Shown piece by piece: positions 33,826 to 43,880 of a stretch of 64,000 nt of DNA. The stretch's first letter is position 1. Every line of letters begins with the position of its first letter. A model generated the notes under the pieces. The model saw only the letters and a program-made list of their open reading frames with translations. It was not told the DNA's origin and did not search any database. The translations under genes and the position numbers were made by a program. The DNA comes from a virus, in the IMG/VR virus record IMGVR_UViG_3300049043_000133, positions 1 through 64,000 of that record; one strand, 5' to 3'.

Positions 33826-35381
33826 ATGAAAGTAGTTATCCCAATGTCAGGAATGAGCAGTAGATTTTCTTCTGCTGGGTATAAAATTCCAAAATACTTA
33901 ATTGAAGTTGATGGTAGACCTGTTATTGAACATATTGTAAATTTGTATCCTAAAGATACGAAGTTTGCTTTTATCCTTAACGAAGAGCATCATAAAAATA
34001 CAAATATTGTTGAGGTATTACAGTCAATTACAAAGACACCTTTGATCGTTGTTATTCCCCAGCATAAAAAAGGACCAGTGTATAGTGTTTCTGAAGAAAA
34101 CTGGTTGATTGATGATGAGGAACAAGTCATTGTCAATTATTGTGATTTTTCAATGTATTGGGATTATAATCATTTTGAACAATTTGTAAATGAAACGGAT
34201 TGTGATGGATGCGTGGTTTGTTATACTGGATTTCATCCACATATGTTGGGAAGTGATAACTATGCTTTCTGTAAAGTTGATGAAGATAATAAAATTTTAG
34301 ATATTAGAGAGAAGCAACCATTTACAGATAACAAGATGTCTGAGTTTGCTTCTACTGGAACATATTATTTTAAGAAAGGAAAGTACATTAAAAAGTATTT
34401 CAAGCAATTGATGGATGAAGATTTAAACATCAATGGTGAGTATTATGTAAGCCTTGTATATAATCTTTTGATTAGAGATGATCTAGACAATCTTGTTTAT
34501 GAAGTTCCGCATATGCTTCAATGGGGAACTCCATTTGATCTTGATATCTACAATAGTTGGTCTGACTATTATCGTAAGGCACTGGAAGGGCAGAAGCAAG
34601 TTAAATTGGAAAACTGCACTCTTGCACTTCCAATGGCAGGCGCCGGTAGTCGTTTTTCAAAAGAAGGATATGACTGCACCCAAACCATTTCATTCAGGTT
34701 AATGGTAAGAATATGGTAGAGCAAGCAGTTCGTTGCTTACCAGAAACTGACGAAGTAATTTATGCCTGTTTAAAAGGACACCAATCTCCTGGTCAAAATA
34801 CTGTATGGATTGATGATGTTCTTGAAGGGCAGGCTTGCACTACAGAAAGAATTGTAAATGTAATTGATCCCGATAATTCTATTCTTGTATCTGCTTGTGA
34901 TAATGGTGTGTTTTATGATGCAGATAAGTTTTTAGATTTGGTGAATGATGAAGAAAATGATATAATTGTATGGACTTATAGGAATAATCATACAAGTCAC
35001 TTACAACCAAATGCATATTCTTGGGTAAACTGTGATAGTGATGGCAATGTAAGTCGTGTTGATGTTAAAAACTTTACGGGAACAGATCCCGTAAAAGAAT
35101 TTGCAATTGTTGGAACAATGTTCTTCCGATCGAGAGAAGTGTTTTTTGCATCATTAAAATCACTATATGATAATGATGTTAGAACCAATGGAGAATTTTA
35201 TGTTGATAGTATGCTTAATGAAGCAATATCTCTTAAATATAAAGTAAAGAATTTTGAAATCGACAATTATATTTGTTGGGGAACCCCTAACGATTTAAAA
35301 ACATATCAATATTGGCAAAGATTTTTTGATAAAGTTGATTGGCATCCTTATGAATATACAAAAGACTATTTTACCAATTGA
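33826..35381 (+). CDS. Tandem sugar-phosphate nucleotidylyltransferase (frameshifted)
   Basis: About 518 residues with two nucleotidyltransferase domains. The first starts VVIPMSGMSSRFSSAGYKIPK and has NYCDFSMYWD; the second restarts LALPMAGAGSRFSKEGYD and, after two one-base indels near 34675-34695, continues PKPFIQVNGKNMVEQA. The G-x-G-S/T-R-F loop plus K of PK in each marks a dNTP/NTP-sugar pyrophosphorylase fold. Tandem duplication in one chain is unusual and could give two substrates or a dimer-like unit. Confidence 0.75.
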
Positions 35382-36453
35382 GTACTGGAACTCTGGAAGA
35401 ACAAGACTATTAAAGGAAAAAGACGAGAATGGTAGAGATATAGAAGTTGCTTATTTCTTTACTTGCCAGTTTACGGGACTTTCAAAACATTATCCCCAAC
35501 CATTAATATTCTCTTATCAGACGCAAAGATTAACTCTTCCTACTAAAGAGATGTTTATGTCTTTGGGTAGAGGAACAGTCTATGAAGAGACGATGGAATA
35601 TGAAGTAGAACTTCCTTTTCATTTTAAAAACTTCTGTTCCATTCCAGTATTTTACTTCGTGTATAATATGGCAAACTATTATCACTTCATCTATGATACC
35701 TTGCCATACTTGTATTCATACTTTAATGAAAAGGAAATACACCCAGACCTTAAACTTCTTGTAAGTCCCCCAGAGGGAAAGGAAGATCTTTATCCATTTG
35801 TATGGGAGTGTTTAGAACTTCTTGGTATTCGTAAAAAGGACGTTGTATTTTTAAACCCAGAAACTCTTTATAATACTGTTGTAGTTGGGTCTTCCTTGAC
35901 CCACAATGGTCTTTCAAATACACCTCCACATTCTGGTGTATTTGATATTATCAATCGTATGAAGGGTGAATATCAAGGACCAGAAAAGATTTATATCTCT
36001 CGTCGCACCTGGTTACATAATAACTTTGATAATATTGGAACAAATTATACTGAACGTCGTCGTTGTGTAAATGAAGATGAAGTAGCAGAACTTTTTAAGT
36101 CATATGGATATGAAGAAGTCTTCTGTGAAAATATGACGATGAAAGAGAAGATTGGTCTCTTTAACTCTGCCAAATATGTTGCTGGACCTATCGGTGGTGG
36201 GATGTGTAATGTAATCTTCTCTCCACCAGAGACAAAGGTTATTTCTATCAATAGTCCTTTGTTCTTTGATATCAATACACGTTTTGAATATTCAATGATG
36301 CATACACAACTACATCATTTTAATGACACTGAATTTGTGGAAAAGGTTGATGAAAGTGTAGAAAGTGAAGGTTCTCTTTCTATTTCTGGTGGTCTAAACT
36401 CCCCTTGGAAGGTTGATCTAAATACCCTAGAAACTTTTATTAAAGATGTCTGA
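35350..36453 (+). CDS. GT61 (DUF563) glycosyltransferase
   Basis: 367 residues from ATG 35350, overlapping the gene upstream by 32 bases. Shows YYHFIYDTLPYLYSY, IYISRRTW and the GT61 end FNSAKYVAGPIGGGMCNVIF with PPETKVI. GT61 enzymes include bacterial capsule xylosyl- and related transferases. Donor sugar unknown. Confidence 0.75.
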   Translation: MNIQKTILPIEYWNSGRTRLLKEKDENGRDIEVAYFFTCQFTGLSKHYPQPLIFSYQTQRLTLPTKEMFMSLGRGTVYEETMEYEVELPFHFKNFCSIPVFYFVYNMANYYHFIYDTLPYLYSYFNEKEIHPDLKLLVSPPEGKEDLYPFVWECLELLGIRKKDVVFLNPETLYNTVVVGSSLTHNGLSNTPPHSGVFDIINRMKGEYQGPEKIYISRRTWLHNNFDNIGTNYTERRRCVNEDEVAELFKSYGYEEVFCENMTMKEKIGLFNSAKYVAGPIGGGMCNVIFSPPETKVISINSPLFFDINTRFEYSMMHTQLHHFNDTEFVEKVDESVESEGSLSISGGLNSPWKVDLNTLETFIKDV

Positions 36454-37111
36454 AATACTAGAACTGGCAAGAGAAATTAGTGACTACACCATCTGTGGTG
36501 AAGGAAACGTTTCTATGCGTAAAAGTGAAAATACTTTTGTAATTAAGGCAAGCGGAACAAGTCTTCATACATTGTCCGATGAAGATATGACTTTATGCAA
36601 TGTTCGTGGAGTTCAAATAGAACTTTTACAAAAAAAACCAAGCATTGAAACTTCTTTTCATGCTTGGATTATGAGAACCTTTCCAGATATAAATTTTATT
36701 GCTCACACTCATCCGCCAAATACTACAAAGATTTTATGTTCTAATCAATTATATCAATTTGCTAACCGCAGATGGTTCCCTGATCAAATAGTTAGAAATG
36801 GTACAAAATCTTGTGTAGTACCTTATGCTCCACCAGGAGAAGCAATTTTAAAATTAGTTGAAGAATATGTTTCGCGGTTTGTAAATCGTGAAGGATATTT
36901 TCCTAAATTGATACTTCTTCAAAATCATGGTATAATCACAGCATCTGCATCTAAAAAAGATTGTGCAGCTTCTACCTTAATGTGTGAAAAGTCTGCCGAT
37001 ATCTTTATTGGAGCAAGACTTTTAGGAGGAGTTAAATTCTTAACAAAACAAGAAGTTGCTGATGTTGATACTTGCCCAAATGAAAATTACAGGAGAAATA
37101 TGTATCAATGA
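36446..37111 (+). CDS. Class II aldolase/adducin-family protein
   Basis: 221 residues. GEGNVSMR, KASGTSLHTL, the zinc ligands in AHTHPP and, later, LLQNHGIIT match class II aldolases and epimerases such as L-fuculose-phosphate aldolase. In this setting it may act on a fucose- or rhamnose-type sugar phosphate. Overlaps the HAD gene by four bases. Confidence 0.8.
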   Translation: MSEILELAREISDYTICGEGNVSMRKSENTFVIKASGTSLHTLSDEDMTLCNVRGVQIELLQKKPSIETSFHAWIMRTFPDINFIAHTHPPNTTKILCSNQLYQFANRRWFPDQIVRNGTKSCVVPYAPPGEAILKLVEEYVSRFVNREGYFPKLILLQNHGIITASASKKDCAASTLMCEKSADIFIGARLLGGVKFLTKQEVADVDTCPNENYRRNMYQ

Positions 37112-37419
37112 AAGTCATTTATGTTGATATTGATGAAACTATTTGTCATCGTGAAACTTCTGTTGACTTTGGGACAACACATGATTATACCAAAGCAAAA
37201 CCAATAAAGGAAAACATAGAAAAAATCAATAAACTTTATGATGAGGGGCATACAATAGTTTATTGGACTGCTCGTGGTTCTAGAAAACAAATTGATTGGA
37301 CTGAACTTACTGCAAAACAACTTGCAGAGTGGGGGGCAAAATATCATGAGTTGAGAGCAGACAAACCATTTTATGACTTGTTTATTGAAGATAAAGCATT
37401 GAGGATTGAAGAACTGTGA
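37108..37419 (+). CDS. Small HAD-family phosphatase
   Basis: 103 residues with the nucleophile motif YVDIDETIC (DxDxT), WTARGSR as motif II and DLFIEDKA as the metal-binding end. Resembles short capsule-biosynthesis HAD phosphatases. Probably dephosphorylates a sugar-phosphate intermediate. Confidence 0.75.
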   Translation: MKVIYVDIDETICHRETSVDFGTTHDYTKAKPIKENIEKINKLYDEGHTIVYWTARGSRKQIDWTELTAKQLAEWGAKYHELRADKPFYDLFIEDKALRIEEL

Positions 37420-37856
37420 TTATTATTTCGCATCGTGGTAATATAAAAGGGCCAGTTCCAGATAAAGAAAATCGCCCAAGTTATATTGATTGTGCAATTG
37501 GAAATGGATATCATGTAGAAATCGATGTTCGTTCTATTGATGGTGAATTGTGGTTAGGTCATGATGAACCACAATATAAAGTTGATCATAACTGGTTAGA
37601 TAAGCGTAGACAATATCTTTGGTTGCATTGTAAAAATCTTGAAGCAGCAAAAGAATGTTGGGCATATCATTCTTTTTGTCACACATCTGATCCATTTACT
37701 TATACTTCAACTGGTCAAATATGGTTGCATGATTTGTCTATGAGAATTGGTAGTAATTCAATTATTCCTTTAATTGATAAGGACGAAGTTGAAGCATTTG
37801 TGTCAGTTGGTGAAAACCCTTTTGGCATCTGCACAGATTATCCACATTTATTTTAA
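37416..37856 (+). CDS. Glycerophosphodiester phosphodiesterase-like protein
   Basis: 146 residues. ISHRGN at the start, VEIDVRSIDGELWLGHDEP holds the metal-binding E-x-D and GHD of the GDPD barrel, and ICTDYPHLF is a typical C-terminal strand. Shorter than most GDPDs. Might trim or transfer glycerophosphate groups on the glycan. Confidence 0.7.
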   Translation: MIIISHRGNIKGPVPDKENRPSYIDCAIGNGYHVEIDVRSIDGELWLGHDEPQYKVDHNWLDKRRQYLWLHCKNLEAAKECWAYHSFCHTSDPFTYTSTGQIWLHDLSMRIGSNSIIPLIDKDEVEAFVSVGENPFGICTDYPHLF

Positions 37857-37865
37857 AGTATTGAT

Positions 37866-38612
37866 ATGACACGTATTGCTCTTTGTTATTCGGGTAGACC
37901 TAGAAGTATTTTAGAGTGCTTTGACAATCATAAAGAACATTTTAGATTGGGACAAGATAACGTTGATGTCTTTGCCCATCTTTGGTTTGATGATGATTTG
38001 GTAGGATCGCAATTTAGATCTGATGTTGGACAGGGAACTTGGCCAGATTCTTCTGTTAAAGAATGGATAGAAGAAAACTGGAAACCTAAAAAAATAGTAT
38101 ATGAAAAACCGAAATCTTTTGAATCTTTGTTTGAGCAAAGTTGGAATCCGCAGTGGCCGTTCGCACATCCAAAAGACAATCAAATTTCCATGTTTTATGG
38201 AATTGAAAAGGTAATGAATCTTAAAAAAGAATACGAACAAGAAAATGGTTTTAAATACGACTATGTTGTACGTATGAGAACCGACCTAACATTCTTACAA
38301 TCACCTGGCGAATTTGAAACTTATAATCAGGATAATCTTCATGTCTTTAATGTTATTCCCGGTATAGATTGGATCGAAACTAAAGTTAAAGACTTTGCAA
38401 TTCTTGATATTGTTGCTTGGGGAGGATCTGAAGTTATGGATAAGTATGGATTCGCATATTCTAATTTGGAAACAATTATCAATTCTGGATGTCCAACCTT
38501 TACACCAGATGCAATTTTGGGGTATAATGCTGTTAAAGTAAACAATTTAAACGTTCAGAAACATCCTTGGAAGTTTAAAATTTTTGTGGGAAATTCGATT
38601 TATCAAAATTAA
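37866..38612 (+). CDS. Glycosyltransferase-like protein of unknown family
   Basis: 248 residues. RIALCYSGRPRSILECFDNH and VDVFAHLWFD at the N-terminus, MFYGIEKVMNLKKEYE, then YDYVVRMRTDLTFL, a RxRxD-like sugar-nucleotide site. The pattern recurs in phage and bacterial glycan clusters. Function inferred from context. Confidence 0.55.
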   Translation: MTRIALCYSGRPRSILECFDNHKEHFRLGQDNVDVFAHLWFDDDLVGSQFRSDVGQGTWPDSSVKEWIEENWKPKKIVYEKPKSFESLFEQSWNPQWPFAHPKDNQISMFYGIEKVMNLKKEYEQENGFKYDYVVRMRTDLTFLQSPGEFETYNQDNLHVFNVIPGIDWIETKVKDFAILDIVAWGGSEVMDKYGFAYSNLETIINSGCPTFTPDAILGYNAVKVNNLNVQKHPWKFKIFVGNSIYQN

Positions 38613-38614
38613 TT

Positions 38615-39358
38615 ATGAACAGAATAACTGATTACACAAATTTAAAAAATAGAATAGTATCTTGGTTGGGTGATTATGTTGTAGAAAATCCGTCAATCAA
38701 ATCCTTTGTGGTTGGAGTATCAGGTGGAATTGATTCTGCAGTAGTTTCTACTCTTGCAGCATCAACTGGGTTACCAACCTATGTATTGGGAATGCCCATA
38801 CATCAAAATTCAGAACAAGAGGATTTATCTGATTCGCATTTAGAGTGGTTGCAAACCAACTTTGATAACGTAATCGTACAAAAATATAATTTGACTGATG
38901 TATTTGAAACATTCAAATGCACTATGAAAGAATTTGGATCTGATAATCACGCTCTTGCTAATAGTCGTTCCCGTCTCAGAATGGTAACTCTTTATCAAGT
39001 TGCTGGTTCTGTTGGTGGATTGGTCGTGGGAACTGGTAATAAAGTAGAAGATTATGGTGTAGGATTTTATACTAAATATGGTGACGGTGGGGTTGATATT
39101 GCCCCCATTGCAGATCTCTACAAGACTGAAGTGTGGGAACTTGGAAAATTCTTGGGTATTGATTCAAGAATTGTCAATGCTAAACCAACCGATGGTCTTT
39201 GGGATGATGGAAGAACCGATGAAGATCAACTCGGTGCTTCATATACTGAACTTGAAGAAGCTATGGAAACGGGATCTGGTCCAGGTCTTGACTCTCTGAT
39301 TAAGTTTAGTAAAATGAATCAGCATAAAATGAACCCCATTCCTACATTCAAACTATGA
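38615..39358 (+). CDS. nadE: NAD synthetase-like ATP pyrophosphatase (NadE)
   Basis: 247 residues. PP-loop SGGIDSAVVS at residues about 35-44, LANSRSRLRMVTLY, GTGNKVEDYGVGFYTKYGDG and ADLYKTEVWELGKFLGI are NadE hallmarks; no glutaminase domain, so ammonia-dependent. Makes NAD+ from deamido-NAD+. It overlaps the NAD-dependent dehydrogenase gene by ATGA. Confidence 0.88.
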   Translation: MNRITDYTNLKNRIVSWLGDYVVENPSIKSFVVGVSGGIDSAVVSTLAASTGLPTYVLGMPIHQNSEQEDLSDSHLEWLQTNFDNVIVQKYNLTDVFETFKCTMKEFGSDNHALANSRSRLRMVTLYQVAGSVGGLVVGTGNKVEDYGVGFYTKYGDGGVDIAPIADLYKTEVWELGKFLGIDSRIVNAKPTDGLWDDGRTDEDQLGASYTELEEAMETGSGPGLDSLIKFSKMNQHKMNPIPTFKL

Positions 39359-40512
39359 AAATTGGCGTAATCGGTGCTGGAAGACTTGGTATTTGTTTCG
39401 CTCTTCTTTGCGAAGCAGCAGGATACAATGTTCTTGTTTCGGACATTAGAGAAGACTATGTAAATCAGTTGAATCAAGGAAAAATTGATACAAATGAACC
39501 TGAAGTAGATACGTTATTACGTGCAGCAACTAATTTTAGGGCAACAACTAATAATAAAGAAGTTATTGAAGAGTGTGATTTAATTTATACTTTGGTTTCT
39601 ACACCATCTCTTCCTGATGGATCTTATGATGTTTCTTCTGTTTGGGATGTTGTAAAGGATTTTTCTAATATTACTAGTAAAAAATATTTTGTTGTTGGGT
39701 GCACAGTTAATCCTGGTGATTGTGAAGAGTTTAAAAAACAACTACCAAAGAACGTAAAGGTATTTTATAACCCAGAATTTATTGCTCAGGGCACTATCAT
39801 CAACGACTTACGTAATGCTGATATGGTTTTACTTGGATATGATAATGAAATTGGAAGTGATAATCCTATCATTTCTGATATTCGTAAGTTATATACAAAA
39901 ATTCAGACTAGCAGAGCAATAGTTTGTACAATGTCAACCACTGCTGCAGAAATTACAAAAATTGCAATCAACTGCTTTTTGACTACTAAAATTAGTTATG
40001 CCAATATGTTGGGCGATGTTTTATCGATGGCAGGATGTGGAGATGAGATAGTTGGTGTTCTTGGTGCAATTGGAGCAGATACGCGAATTGGTAGAAAATA
40101 TTTGAATTATGGTCTAGGATATGGTGGTCCCTGTTTACCTAGAGATAATAGGGCTTTTGCTGCGTTTGCTAAAAAACTTGGGATGATTTATAATCTTGGA
40201 TTTGTTGTAGACGGAATCAATAATGAACATGCAGAATTTGTTTGTAATTTTTATGAGAATCTGAATAGTAAAAATATACCATTTTATTTTGATTATGTTA
40301 CTTATAAGAAAGGAACTGATATTTTAACAGAGAGCCAGCAGTATCGTCTTTGCACAGATTTGCTTGATCGCGGACATACTGTTTATATTCATAATGATAA
40401 GAGAGTGATTGATCAAATCTACGATACTCTCGTTACAAAATATGATTCTAGAGTTAGATTTGTTGATAATAAAGAAAATATAACTGAACCAATTTTTGTG
40501 GTAAATTTATGA
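39355..40512 (+). CDS. UDP-glucose/GDP-mannose 6-dehydrogenase family
   Basis: 385 residues. NAD-binding GVIGAGRLG at the N-terminus, the TVNPGDCEEF...YNPEFIAQGT region, Lys in EITKIAINCFLTTKISYAN and catalytic Cys in GYGGPCLPRDN. Oxidises a nucleotide sugar to its uronic acid using two NAD+. Supplies an acidic sugar for the glycan. Confidence 0.9.
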   Translation: MKIGVIGAGRLGICFALLCEAAGYNVLVSDIREDYVNQLNQGKIDTNEPEVDTLLRAATNFRATTNNKEVIEECDLIYTLVSTPSLPDGSYDVSSVWDVVKDFSNITSKKYFVVGCTVNPGDCEEFKKQLPKNVKVFYNPEFIAQGTIINDLRNADMVLLGYDNEIGSDNPIISDIRKLYTKIQTSRAIVCTMSTTAAEITKIAINCFLTTKISYANMLGDVLSMAGCGDEIVGVLGAIGADTRIGRKYLNYGLGYGGPCLPRDNRAFAAFAKKLGMIYNLGFVVDGINNEHAEFVCNFYENLNSKNIPFYFDYVTYKKGTDILTESQQYRLCTDLLDRGHTVYIHNDKRVIDQIYDTLVTKYDSRVRFVDNKENITEPIFVVNL

Positions 40513-41378
40513 TTGGATATAATCGTTTAGGAACTAATGGACGTTTGGGAAACCAGATGTTTCAATATGCAGCACTAAGAGGAATTGCTGCGAATAATAA
40601 TTTAGATTGGTGCATTCCCCCAGAAGACACGCCAACCTATGCCAACTATGGTCTCTTTGATGCCTTCAAACTTAAAAACTTAAAACACACTGGACTTATT
40701 GATGGTCCAACACACGATGAACCTGGATTTGATTTTGATGAGAAACTTTTCAATAATTGTCCAGACAATATAAACATTGATGGGTATCGTCAGACTGAAA
40801 AATACTTTAAGAATATTGAAAAATCAATCCGCGAAGACTATGAGTTCAAAGATGAAATCTATGAACCCTGCAAGGAGTTTATGGAACAGTTCAACGGGAA
40901 TATTGCTCTGCTTCATATTCGTAGAGGAGACAATGTAGGTCGTCCTGATTGGTATCCAATTCCTACCATTGATCATTATGAGTATCTTCTTGATAAACAT
41001 TTTTCAGATAATCAACCTATATTGATTTGTTCTGATGATCTTGATTGGGTAAGAGAGCAAAAACTTTTTGTTGGCGATAGATTCTATCTATCCGAAACTA
41101 GGATTTATTATCCAAAAGAAGTATTGAATGGTGCAGGACAAATGGAAAAATCTTTGGTTCCATTTTATGATCTATGTTTGATGACAATGTGCAGTGATGC
41201 AATCATTGCTAATAGTTCATTGTCTTGGTGGGGTGCTTGGTTGCAAAAAAATCCTAATAAAAAAGTGATCACACAGACACCTTGGTTTGGTGAAAAACTT
41301 TCTTTTAATAATCTTAAAGATTTAATCCCAGAATCTTGGATTGTTGAACCAATTCCAGAGGAAAGAATTCAAAGATGA
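40509..41378 (+). CDS. GT11 alpha-1,2-fucosyltransferase-like, copy 1
   Basis: 289 residues. GRLGNQMFQYAALRGIA at the N-terminus, the GDP-binding motif HIRRGDNVG (HxRRxD) and IIANSSLSWWGAWL are GT11 hallmarks. A second GT11 gene lies at 42178 with a GT2-like gene between them. Overlaps neighbours by four bases. Confidence 0.88.
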   Translation: MIGYNRLGTNGRLGNQMFQYAALRGIAANNNLDWCIPPEDTPTYANYGLFDAFKLKNLKHTGLIDGPTHDEPGFDFDEKLFNNCPDNINIDGYRQTEKYFKNIEKSIREDYEFKDEIYEPCKEFMEQFNGNIALLHIRRGDNVGRPDWYPIPTIDHYEYLLDKHFSDNQPILICSDDLDWVREQKLFVGDRFYLSETRIYYPKEVLNGAGQMEKSLVPFYDLCLMTMCSDAIIANSSLSWWGAWLQKNPNKKVITQTPWFGEKLSFNNLKDLIPESWIVEPIPEERIQR

Positions 41379-42181
41379 TGGACCTTACTTTTCTTATTCC
41401 AACCCAAATTGAAACAGAAGATAGATTAAGGAATATCATATCTTCTGTTTCTTATTTGTTAAGACATATTCCAGCAAAAGTAATTGTTAAGGAAGTTTCT
41501 AATCATCCTACATTTCAATTCAGAGCACTACCTGAAATTAGAAAGTATGTAAATACAGAAAACTTAACTTTTTTATATGAGCAAAGTAGTGAGCCTCTAT
41601 TTTGTAAGAGTAAAGTTTTAAATGATTTAATCGTTGCTGCAGATACAAAAGTGGTGGCAAATTACGATGCAGATTGTATTCTCCCATTATCATCATACCA
41701 CCAGGCATATGGTGCTATTAATGATGAACAAGCAGATGTAGTGTATCCATATGGTTGTGGTATTTATCAGTGGAGAGCAGAATATAATATGAGCATCTAT
41801 GATGAGTTTGTAAATCAACTTGATATATCAATTTTAGATAAAAATAAAACATTATCAAATTCTACAATTGGATGGACGCAGTTTATTAGTCGCCAAAAGT
41901 ATATTGATTCTTATATGATGAATGAGAATTTTGTATCTTGGGGGTGTGAGGATGATGAATTTTATTTTCGTATGAGCACTCTTGGAAATAGAATTGCAAG
42001 AATTGATAATTATGTTTATCATTTAGAACACGGTAGAACTCATAACTCTTGGTTCAGTAATCCAAATTTTAATAATAACTGGCAACTTTGGAATACTATT
42101 AAAACATTTGACAAGGAGCAACTTATACAGTATTATGAAAATCAGGACTATCTTAAAATACGCAGAAAACAATTGAAATGA
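41375..42181 (+). CDS. GT2-like glycosyltransferase
   Basis: 268 residues. LTFLIPTQIETEDRLRNI at the start, metal site YDADCILP (DxD), and the acceptor-side motif WGCEDDEFYFRM (ED-like catalytic region) followed by YHLEHGR. Fits GT2/GT27-type transferases. Donor unknown. Confidence 0.72.
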   Translation: MMDLTFLIPTQIETEDRLRNIISSVSYLLRHIPAKVIVKEVSNHPTFQFRALPEIRKYVNTENLTFLYEQSSEPLFCKSKVLNDLIVAADTKVVANYDADCILPLSSYHQAYGAINDEQADVVYPYGCGIYQWRAEYNMSIYDEFVNQLDISILDKNKTLSNSTIGWTQFISRQKYIDSYMMNENFVSWGCEDDEFYFRMSTLGNRIARIDNYVYHLEHGRTHNSWFSNPNFNNNWQLWNTIKTFDKEQLIQYYENQDYLKIRRKQLK

Positions 42182-42990
42182 TAGGATTTAATGCCCTAGG
42201 TAGAATGGGACGTTTGGCAAACCAAATGTTTCAGTATGCATCCTTAAAAGGAATTGCAAGGAATGTTGGCGCAGATATTTGTATTCCAAATCATACTCAA
42301 GTAGTTGATGATGGAATTGGTAATATGTTGAGGACAGAATTGTTTGACTCTTTTGATCTTAACGTTAATATTGGTTTGTTGAATAATGGGCATTCGCCTA
42401 CTGTTCAGGAAAGATATTTTCATTTTGATGAAGAACTTTTTACTCTATGTCCAGATCACGTAAGTCTTCAAGGATATTTTCAAACGGAAAAATATTTTAA
42501 ACACATTGAAGATGAGATCCGTGAAGACTTTGCATTTAAAGATGAAGTTCTAAACCCTTGTAGAGAAATGATTTCTTCTGTAGAAAATCCTATTGCTCTT
42601 CACGTTCGTCGAACTGATTACGTTAAGAATAGTGATAATCACCCACCGTGTTCAATAGAGTATTATCAAAAAGCACTTGAACATTTTGATGGTGATAGAA
42701 ATGTAATTGTTTTTTCTGATGATCCTGCTTGGTGTAATGAACAAGAATTATTTGCAGATGATCGTTTCTTGATTTCTGAAAATACTGATAATAGAGTTGA
42801 TCTCTGTCTAATGTCTTTCTGCGATGATTTTATTATTGCCAACTCTACCTTTTCTTGGTGGGGAGCGTGGCTTTCCACTAATAAAGATAAAAAAGTTATT
42901 GCTCCTGTCCAATGGTTTGGAACTGGATATACAAAAGATCACGATACTAAAGATTTAATTCCCAATGACTGGACAAGAATTACTGTTTGA
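42178..42990 (+). CDS. GT11 alpha-1,2-fucosyltransferase-like, copy 2
   Basis: 270 residues. GRLANQMFQYASLKGIA, HVRRTDYVK and IIANSTFSWWGAWL match GT11 and align with the copy at 40509, though the two are clearly diverged. The pair probably adds related sugars at two positions. Overlaps the GT25 gene by 26 bases. Confidence 0.88.
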   Translation: MIGFNALGRMGRLANQMFQYASLKGIARNVGADICIPNHTQVVDDGIGNMLRTELFDSFDLNVNIGLLNNGHSPTVQERYFHFDEELFTLCPDHVSLQGYFQTEKYFKHIEDEIREDFAFKDEVLNPCREMISSVENPIALHVRRTDYVKNSDNHPPCSIEYYQKALEHFDGDRNVIVFSDDPAWCNEQELFADDRFLISENTDNRVDLCLMSFCDDFIIANSTFSWWGAWLSTNKDKKVIAPVQWFGTGYTKDHDTKDLIPNDWTRITV

Positions 42991-43756
42991 TAAAAATAAA
43001 TCATCCTTTAAACTTAAAGGCATTCCCCACATTTATTGGTTGAACCTTGATGCAGATACTCATCGTCGTGAGTATATGGAAACCCAGTTCAAGTATTGGG
43101 AGATTGAAAATCATACCCGCATTTCTGGTTTTGATGGTAGAGAAGATGATGTATCTTCTCATTTAAAAGGTAGAATACCTGATAATGTAAGTCAGAACGA
43201 ACTTGGATGTTGCATGTCTCATCTTAAGGCAATCAAACATTTTTACGAAAATAGTACAGATGATTATTGTTTAATACTTGAAGATGATGTAAATTTTGAT
43301 ATTGTAAGATATTGGAATTTTACTTGGACGGATTTTTTTGCTGAGGTTCCTTATGATTGGGACTGTGTACAGTTAACTACAATTTGTACGGGTGATATTC
43401 ATGTTAAACTTCATTTAAAATTTATTAATGATTTTTCTGCGGCAATTTATCTTATTAGTAGACATCATGCTGCTAAAATGATGAGACATCATATTCGCGG
43501 TGATAAGTTTAAGTTGGATAATGGTGTAAAACCAAGAGCAGTCTCTGAAGATACTATTTTAGAAACTGGTAAAACTTATACTATTCCATTGTTCCTCTAC
43601 AATTTGGAAATGGGATCTGCAATACATCCAGAACATCTTGGAATCTTTCATAAAGGACCTCATGATGCTCTTTTGAATTATTGGCAGCAAACAGGTGCTC
43701 AAATTAATATCAAAGATTATATGAACTATGACCCTTATCTTAGGTCGAATAACTGA
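42965..43756 (+). CDS. GT25-family glycosyltransferase
   Basis: 263 residues. HIYWLNLDADTHRREYMETQ and FDGREDD at the N-terminus, GCCMSHLKAIKHFYEN, then LILEDDVNFD match the LPS/galactosyl GT25 family. Last gene of the glycan operon. Confidence 0.82.
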   Translation: MTGQELLFDKNKSSFKLKGIPHIYWLNLDADTHRREYMETQFKYWEIENHTRISGFDGREDDVSSHLKGRIPDNVSQNELGCCMSHLKAIKHFYENSTDDYCLILEDDVNFDIVRYWNFTWTDFFAEVPYDWDCVQLTTICTGDIHVKLHLKFINDFSAAIYLISRHHAAKMMRHHIRGDKFKLDNGVKPRAVSEDTILETGKTYTIPLFLYNLEMGSAIHPEHLGIFHKGPHDALLNYWQQTGAQINIKDYMNYDPYLRSNN

Positions 43757-43780
43757 AAATACTGCTGCTCAGCAAACCTC

Positions 43781-43809
43781 TTGACACAGTAAAGGATATG
43801 CATTATACT
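43781..43809 (+). promoter_or_regulatory. Sigma-70-type promoter for SLH porin
   Basis: TTGACA at 43781-43786, 17-bp spacer, TATACT at 43804-43809. It is followed by an AT-rich inverted repeat (TTAAGAATTA / TAATTCTTAA around 43820-43845) in the 5' leader. Confidence 0.75.
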
Positions 43810-43880
43810 AAATAAGTACTTAAGAATTAAGTTATAATTCTTAACATTTAAATGTCGTTTAGTACTAAAACAAAAAATTT

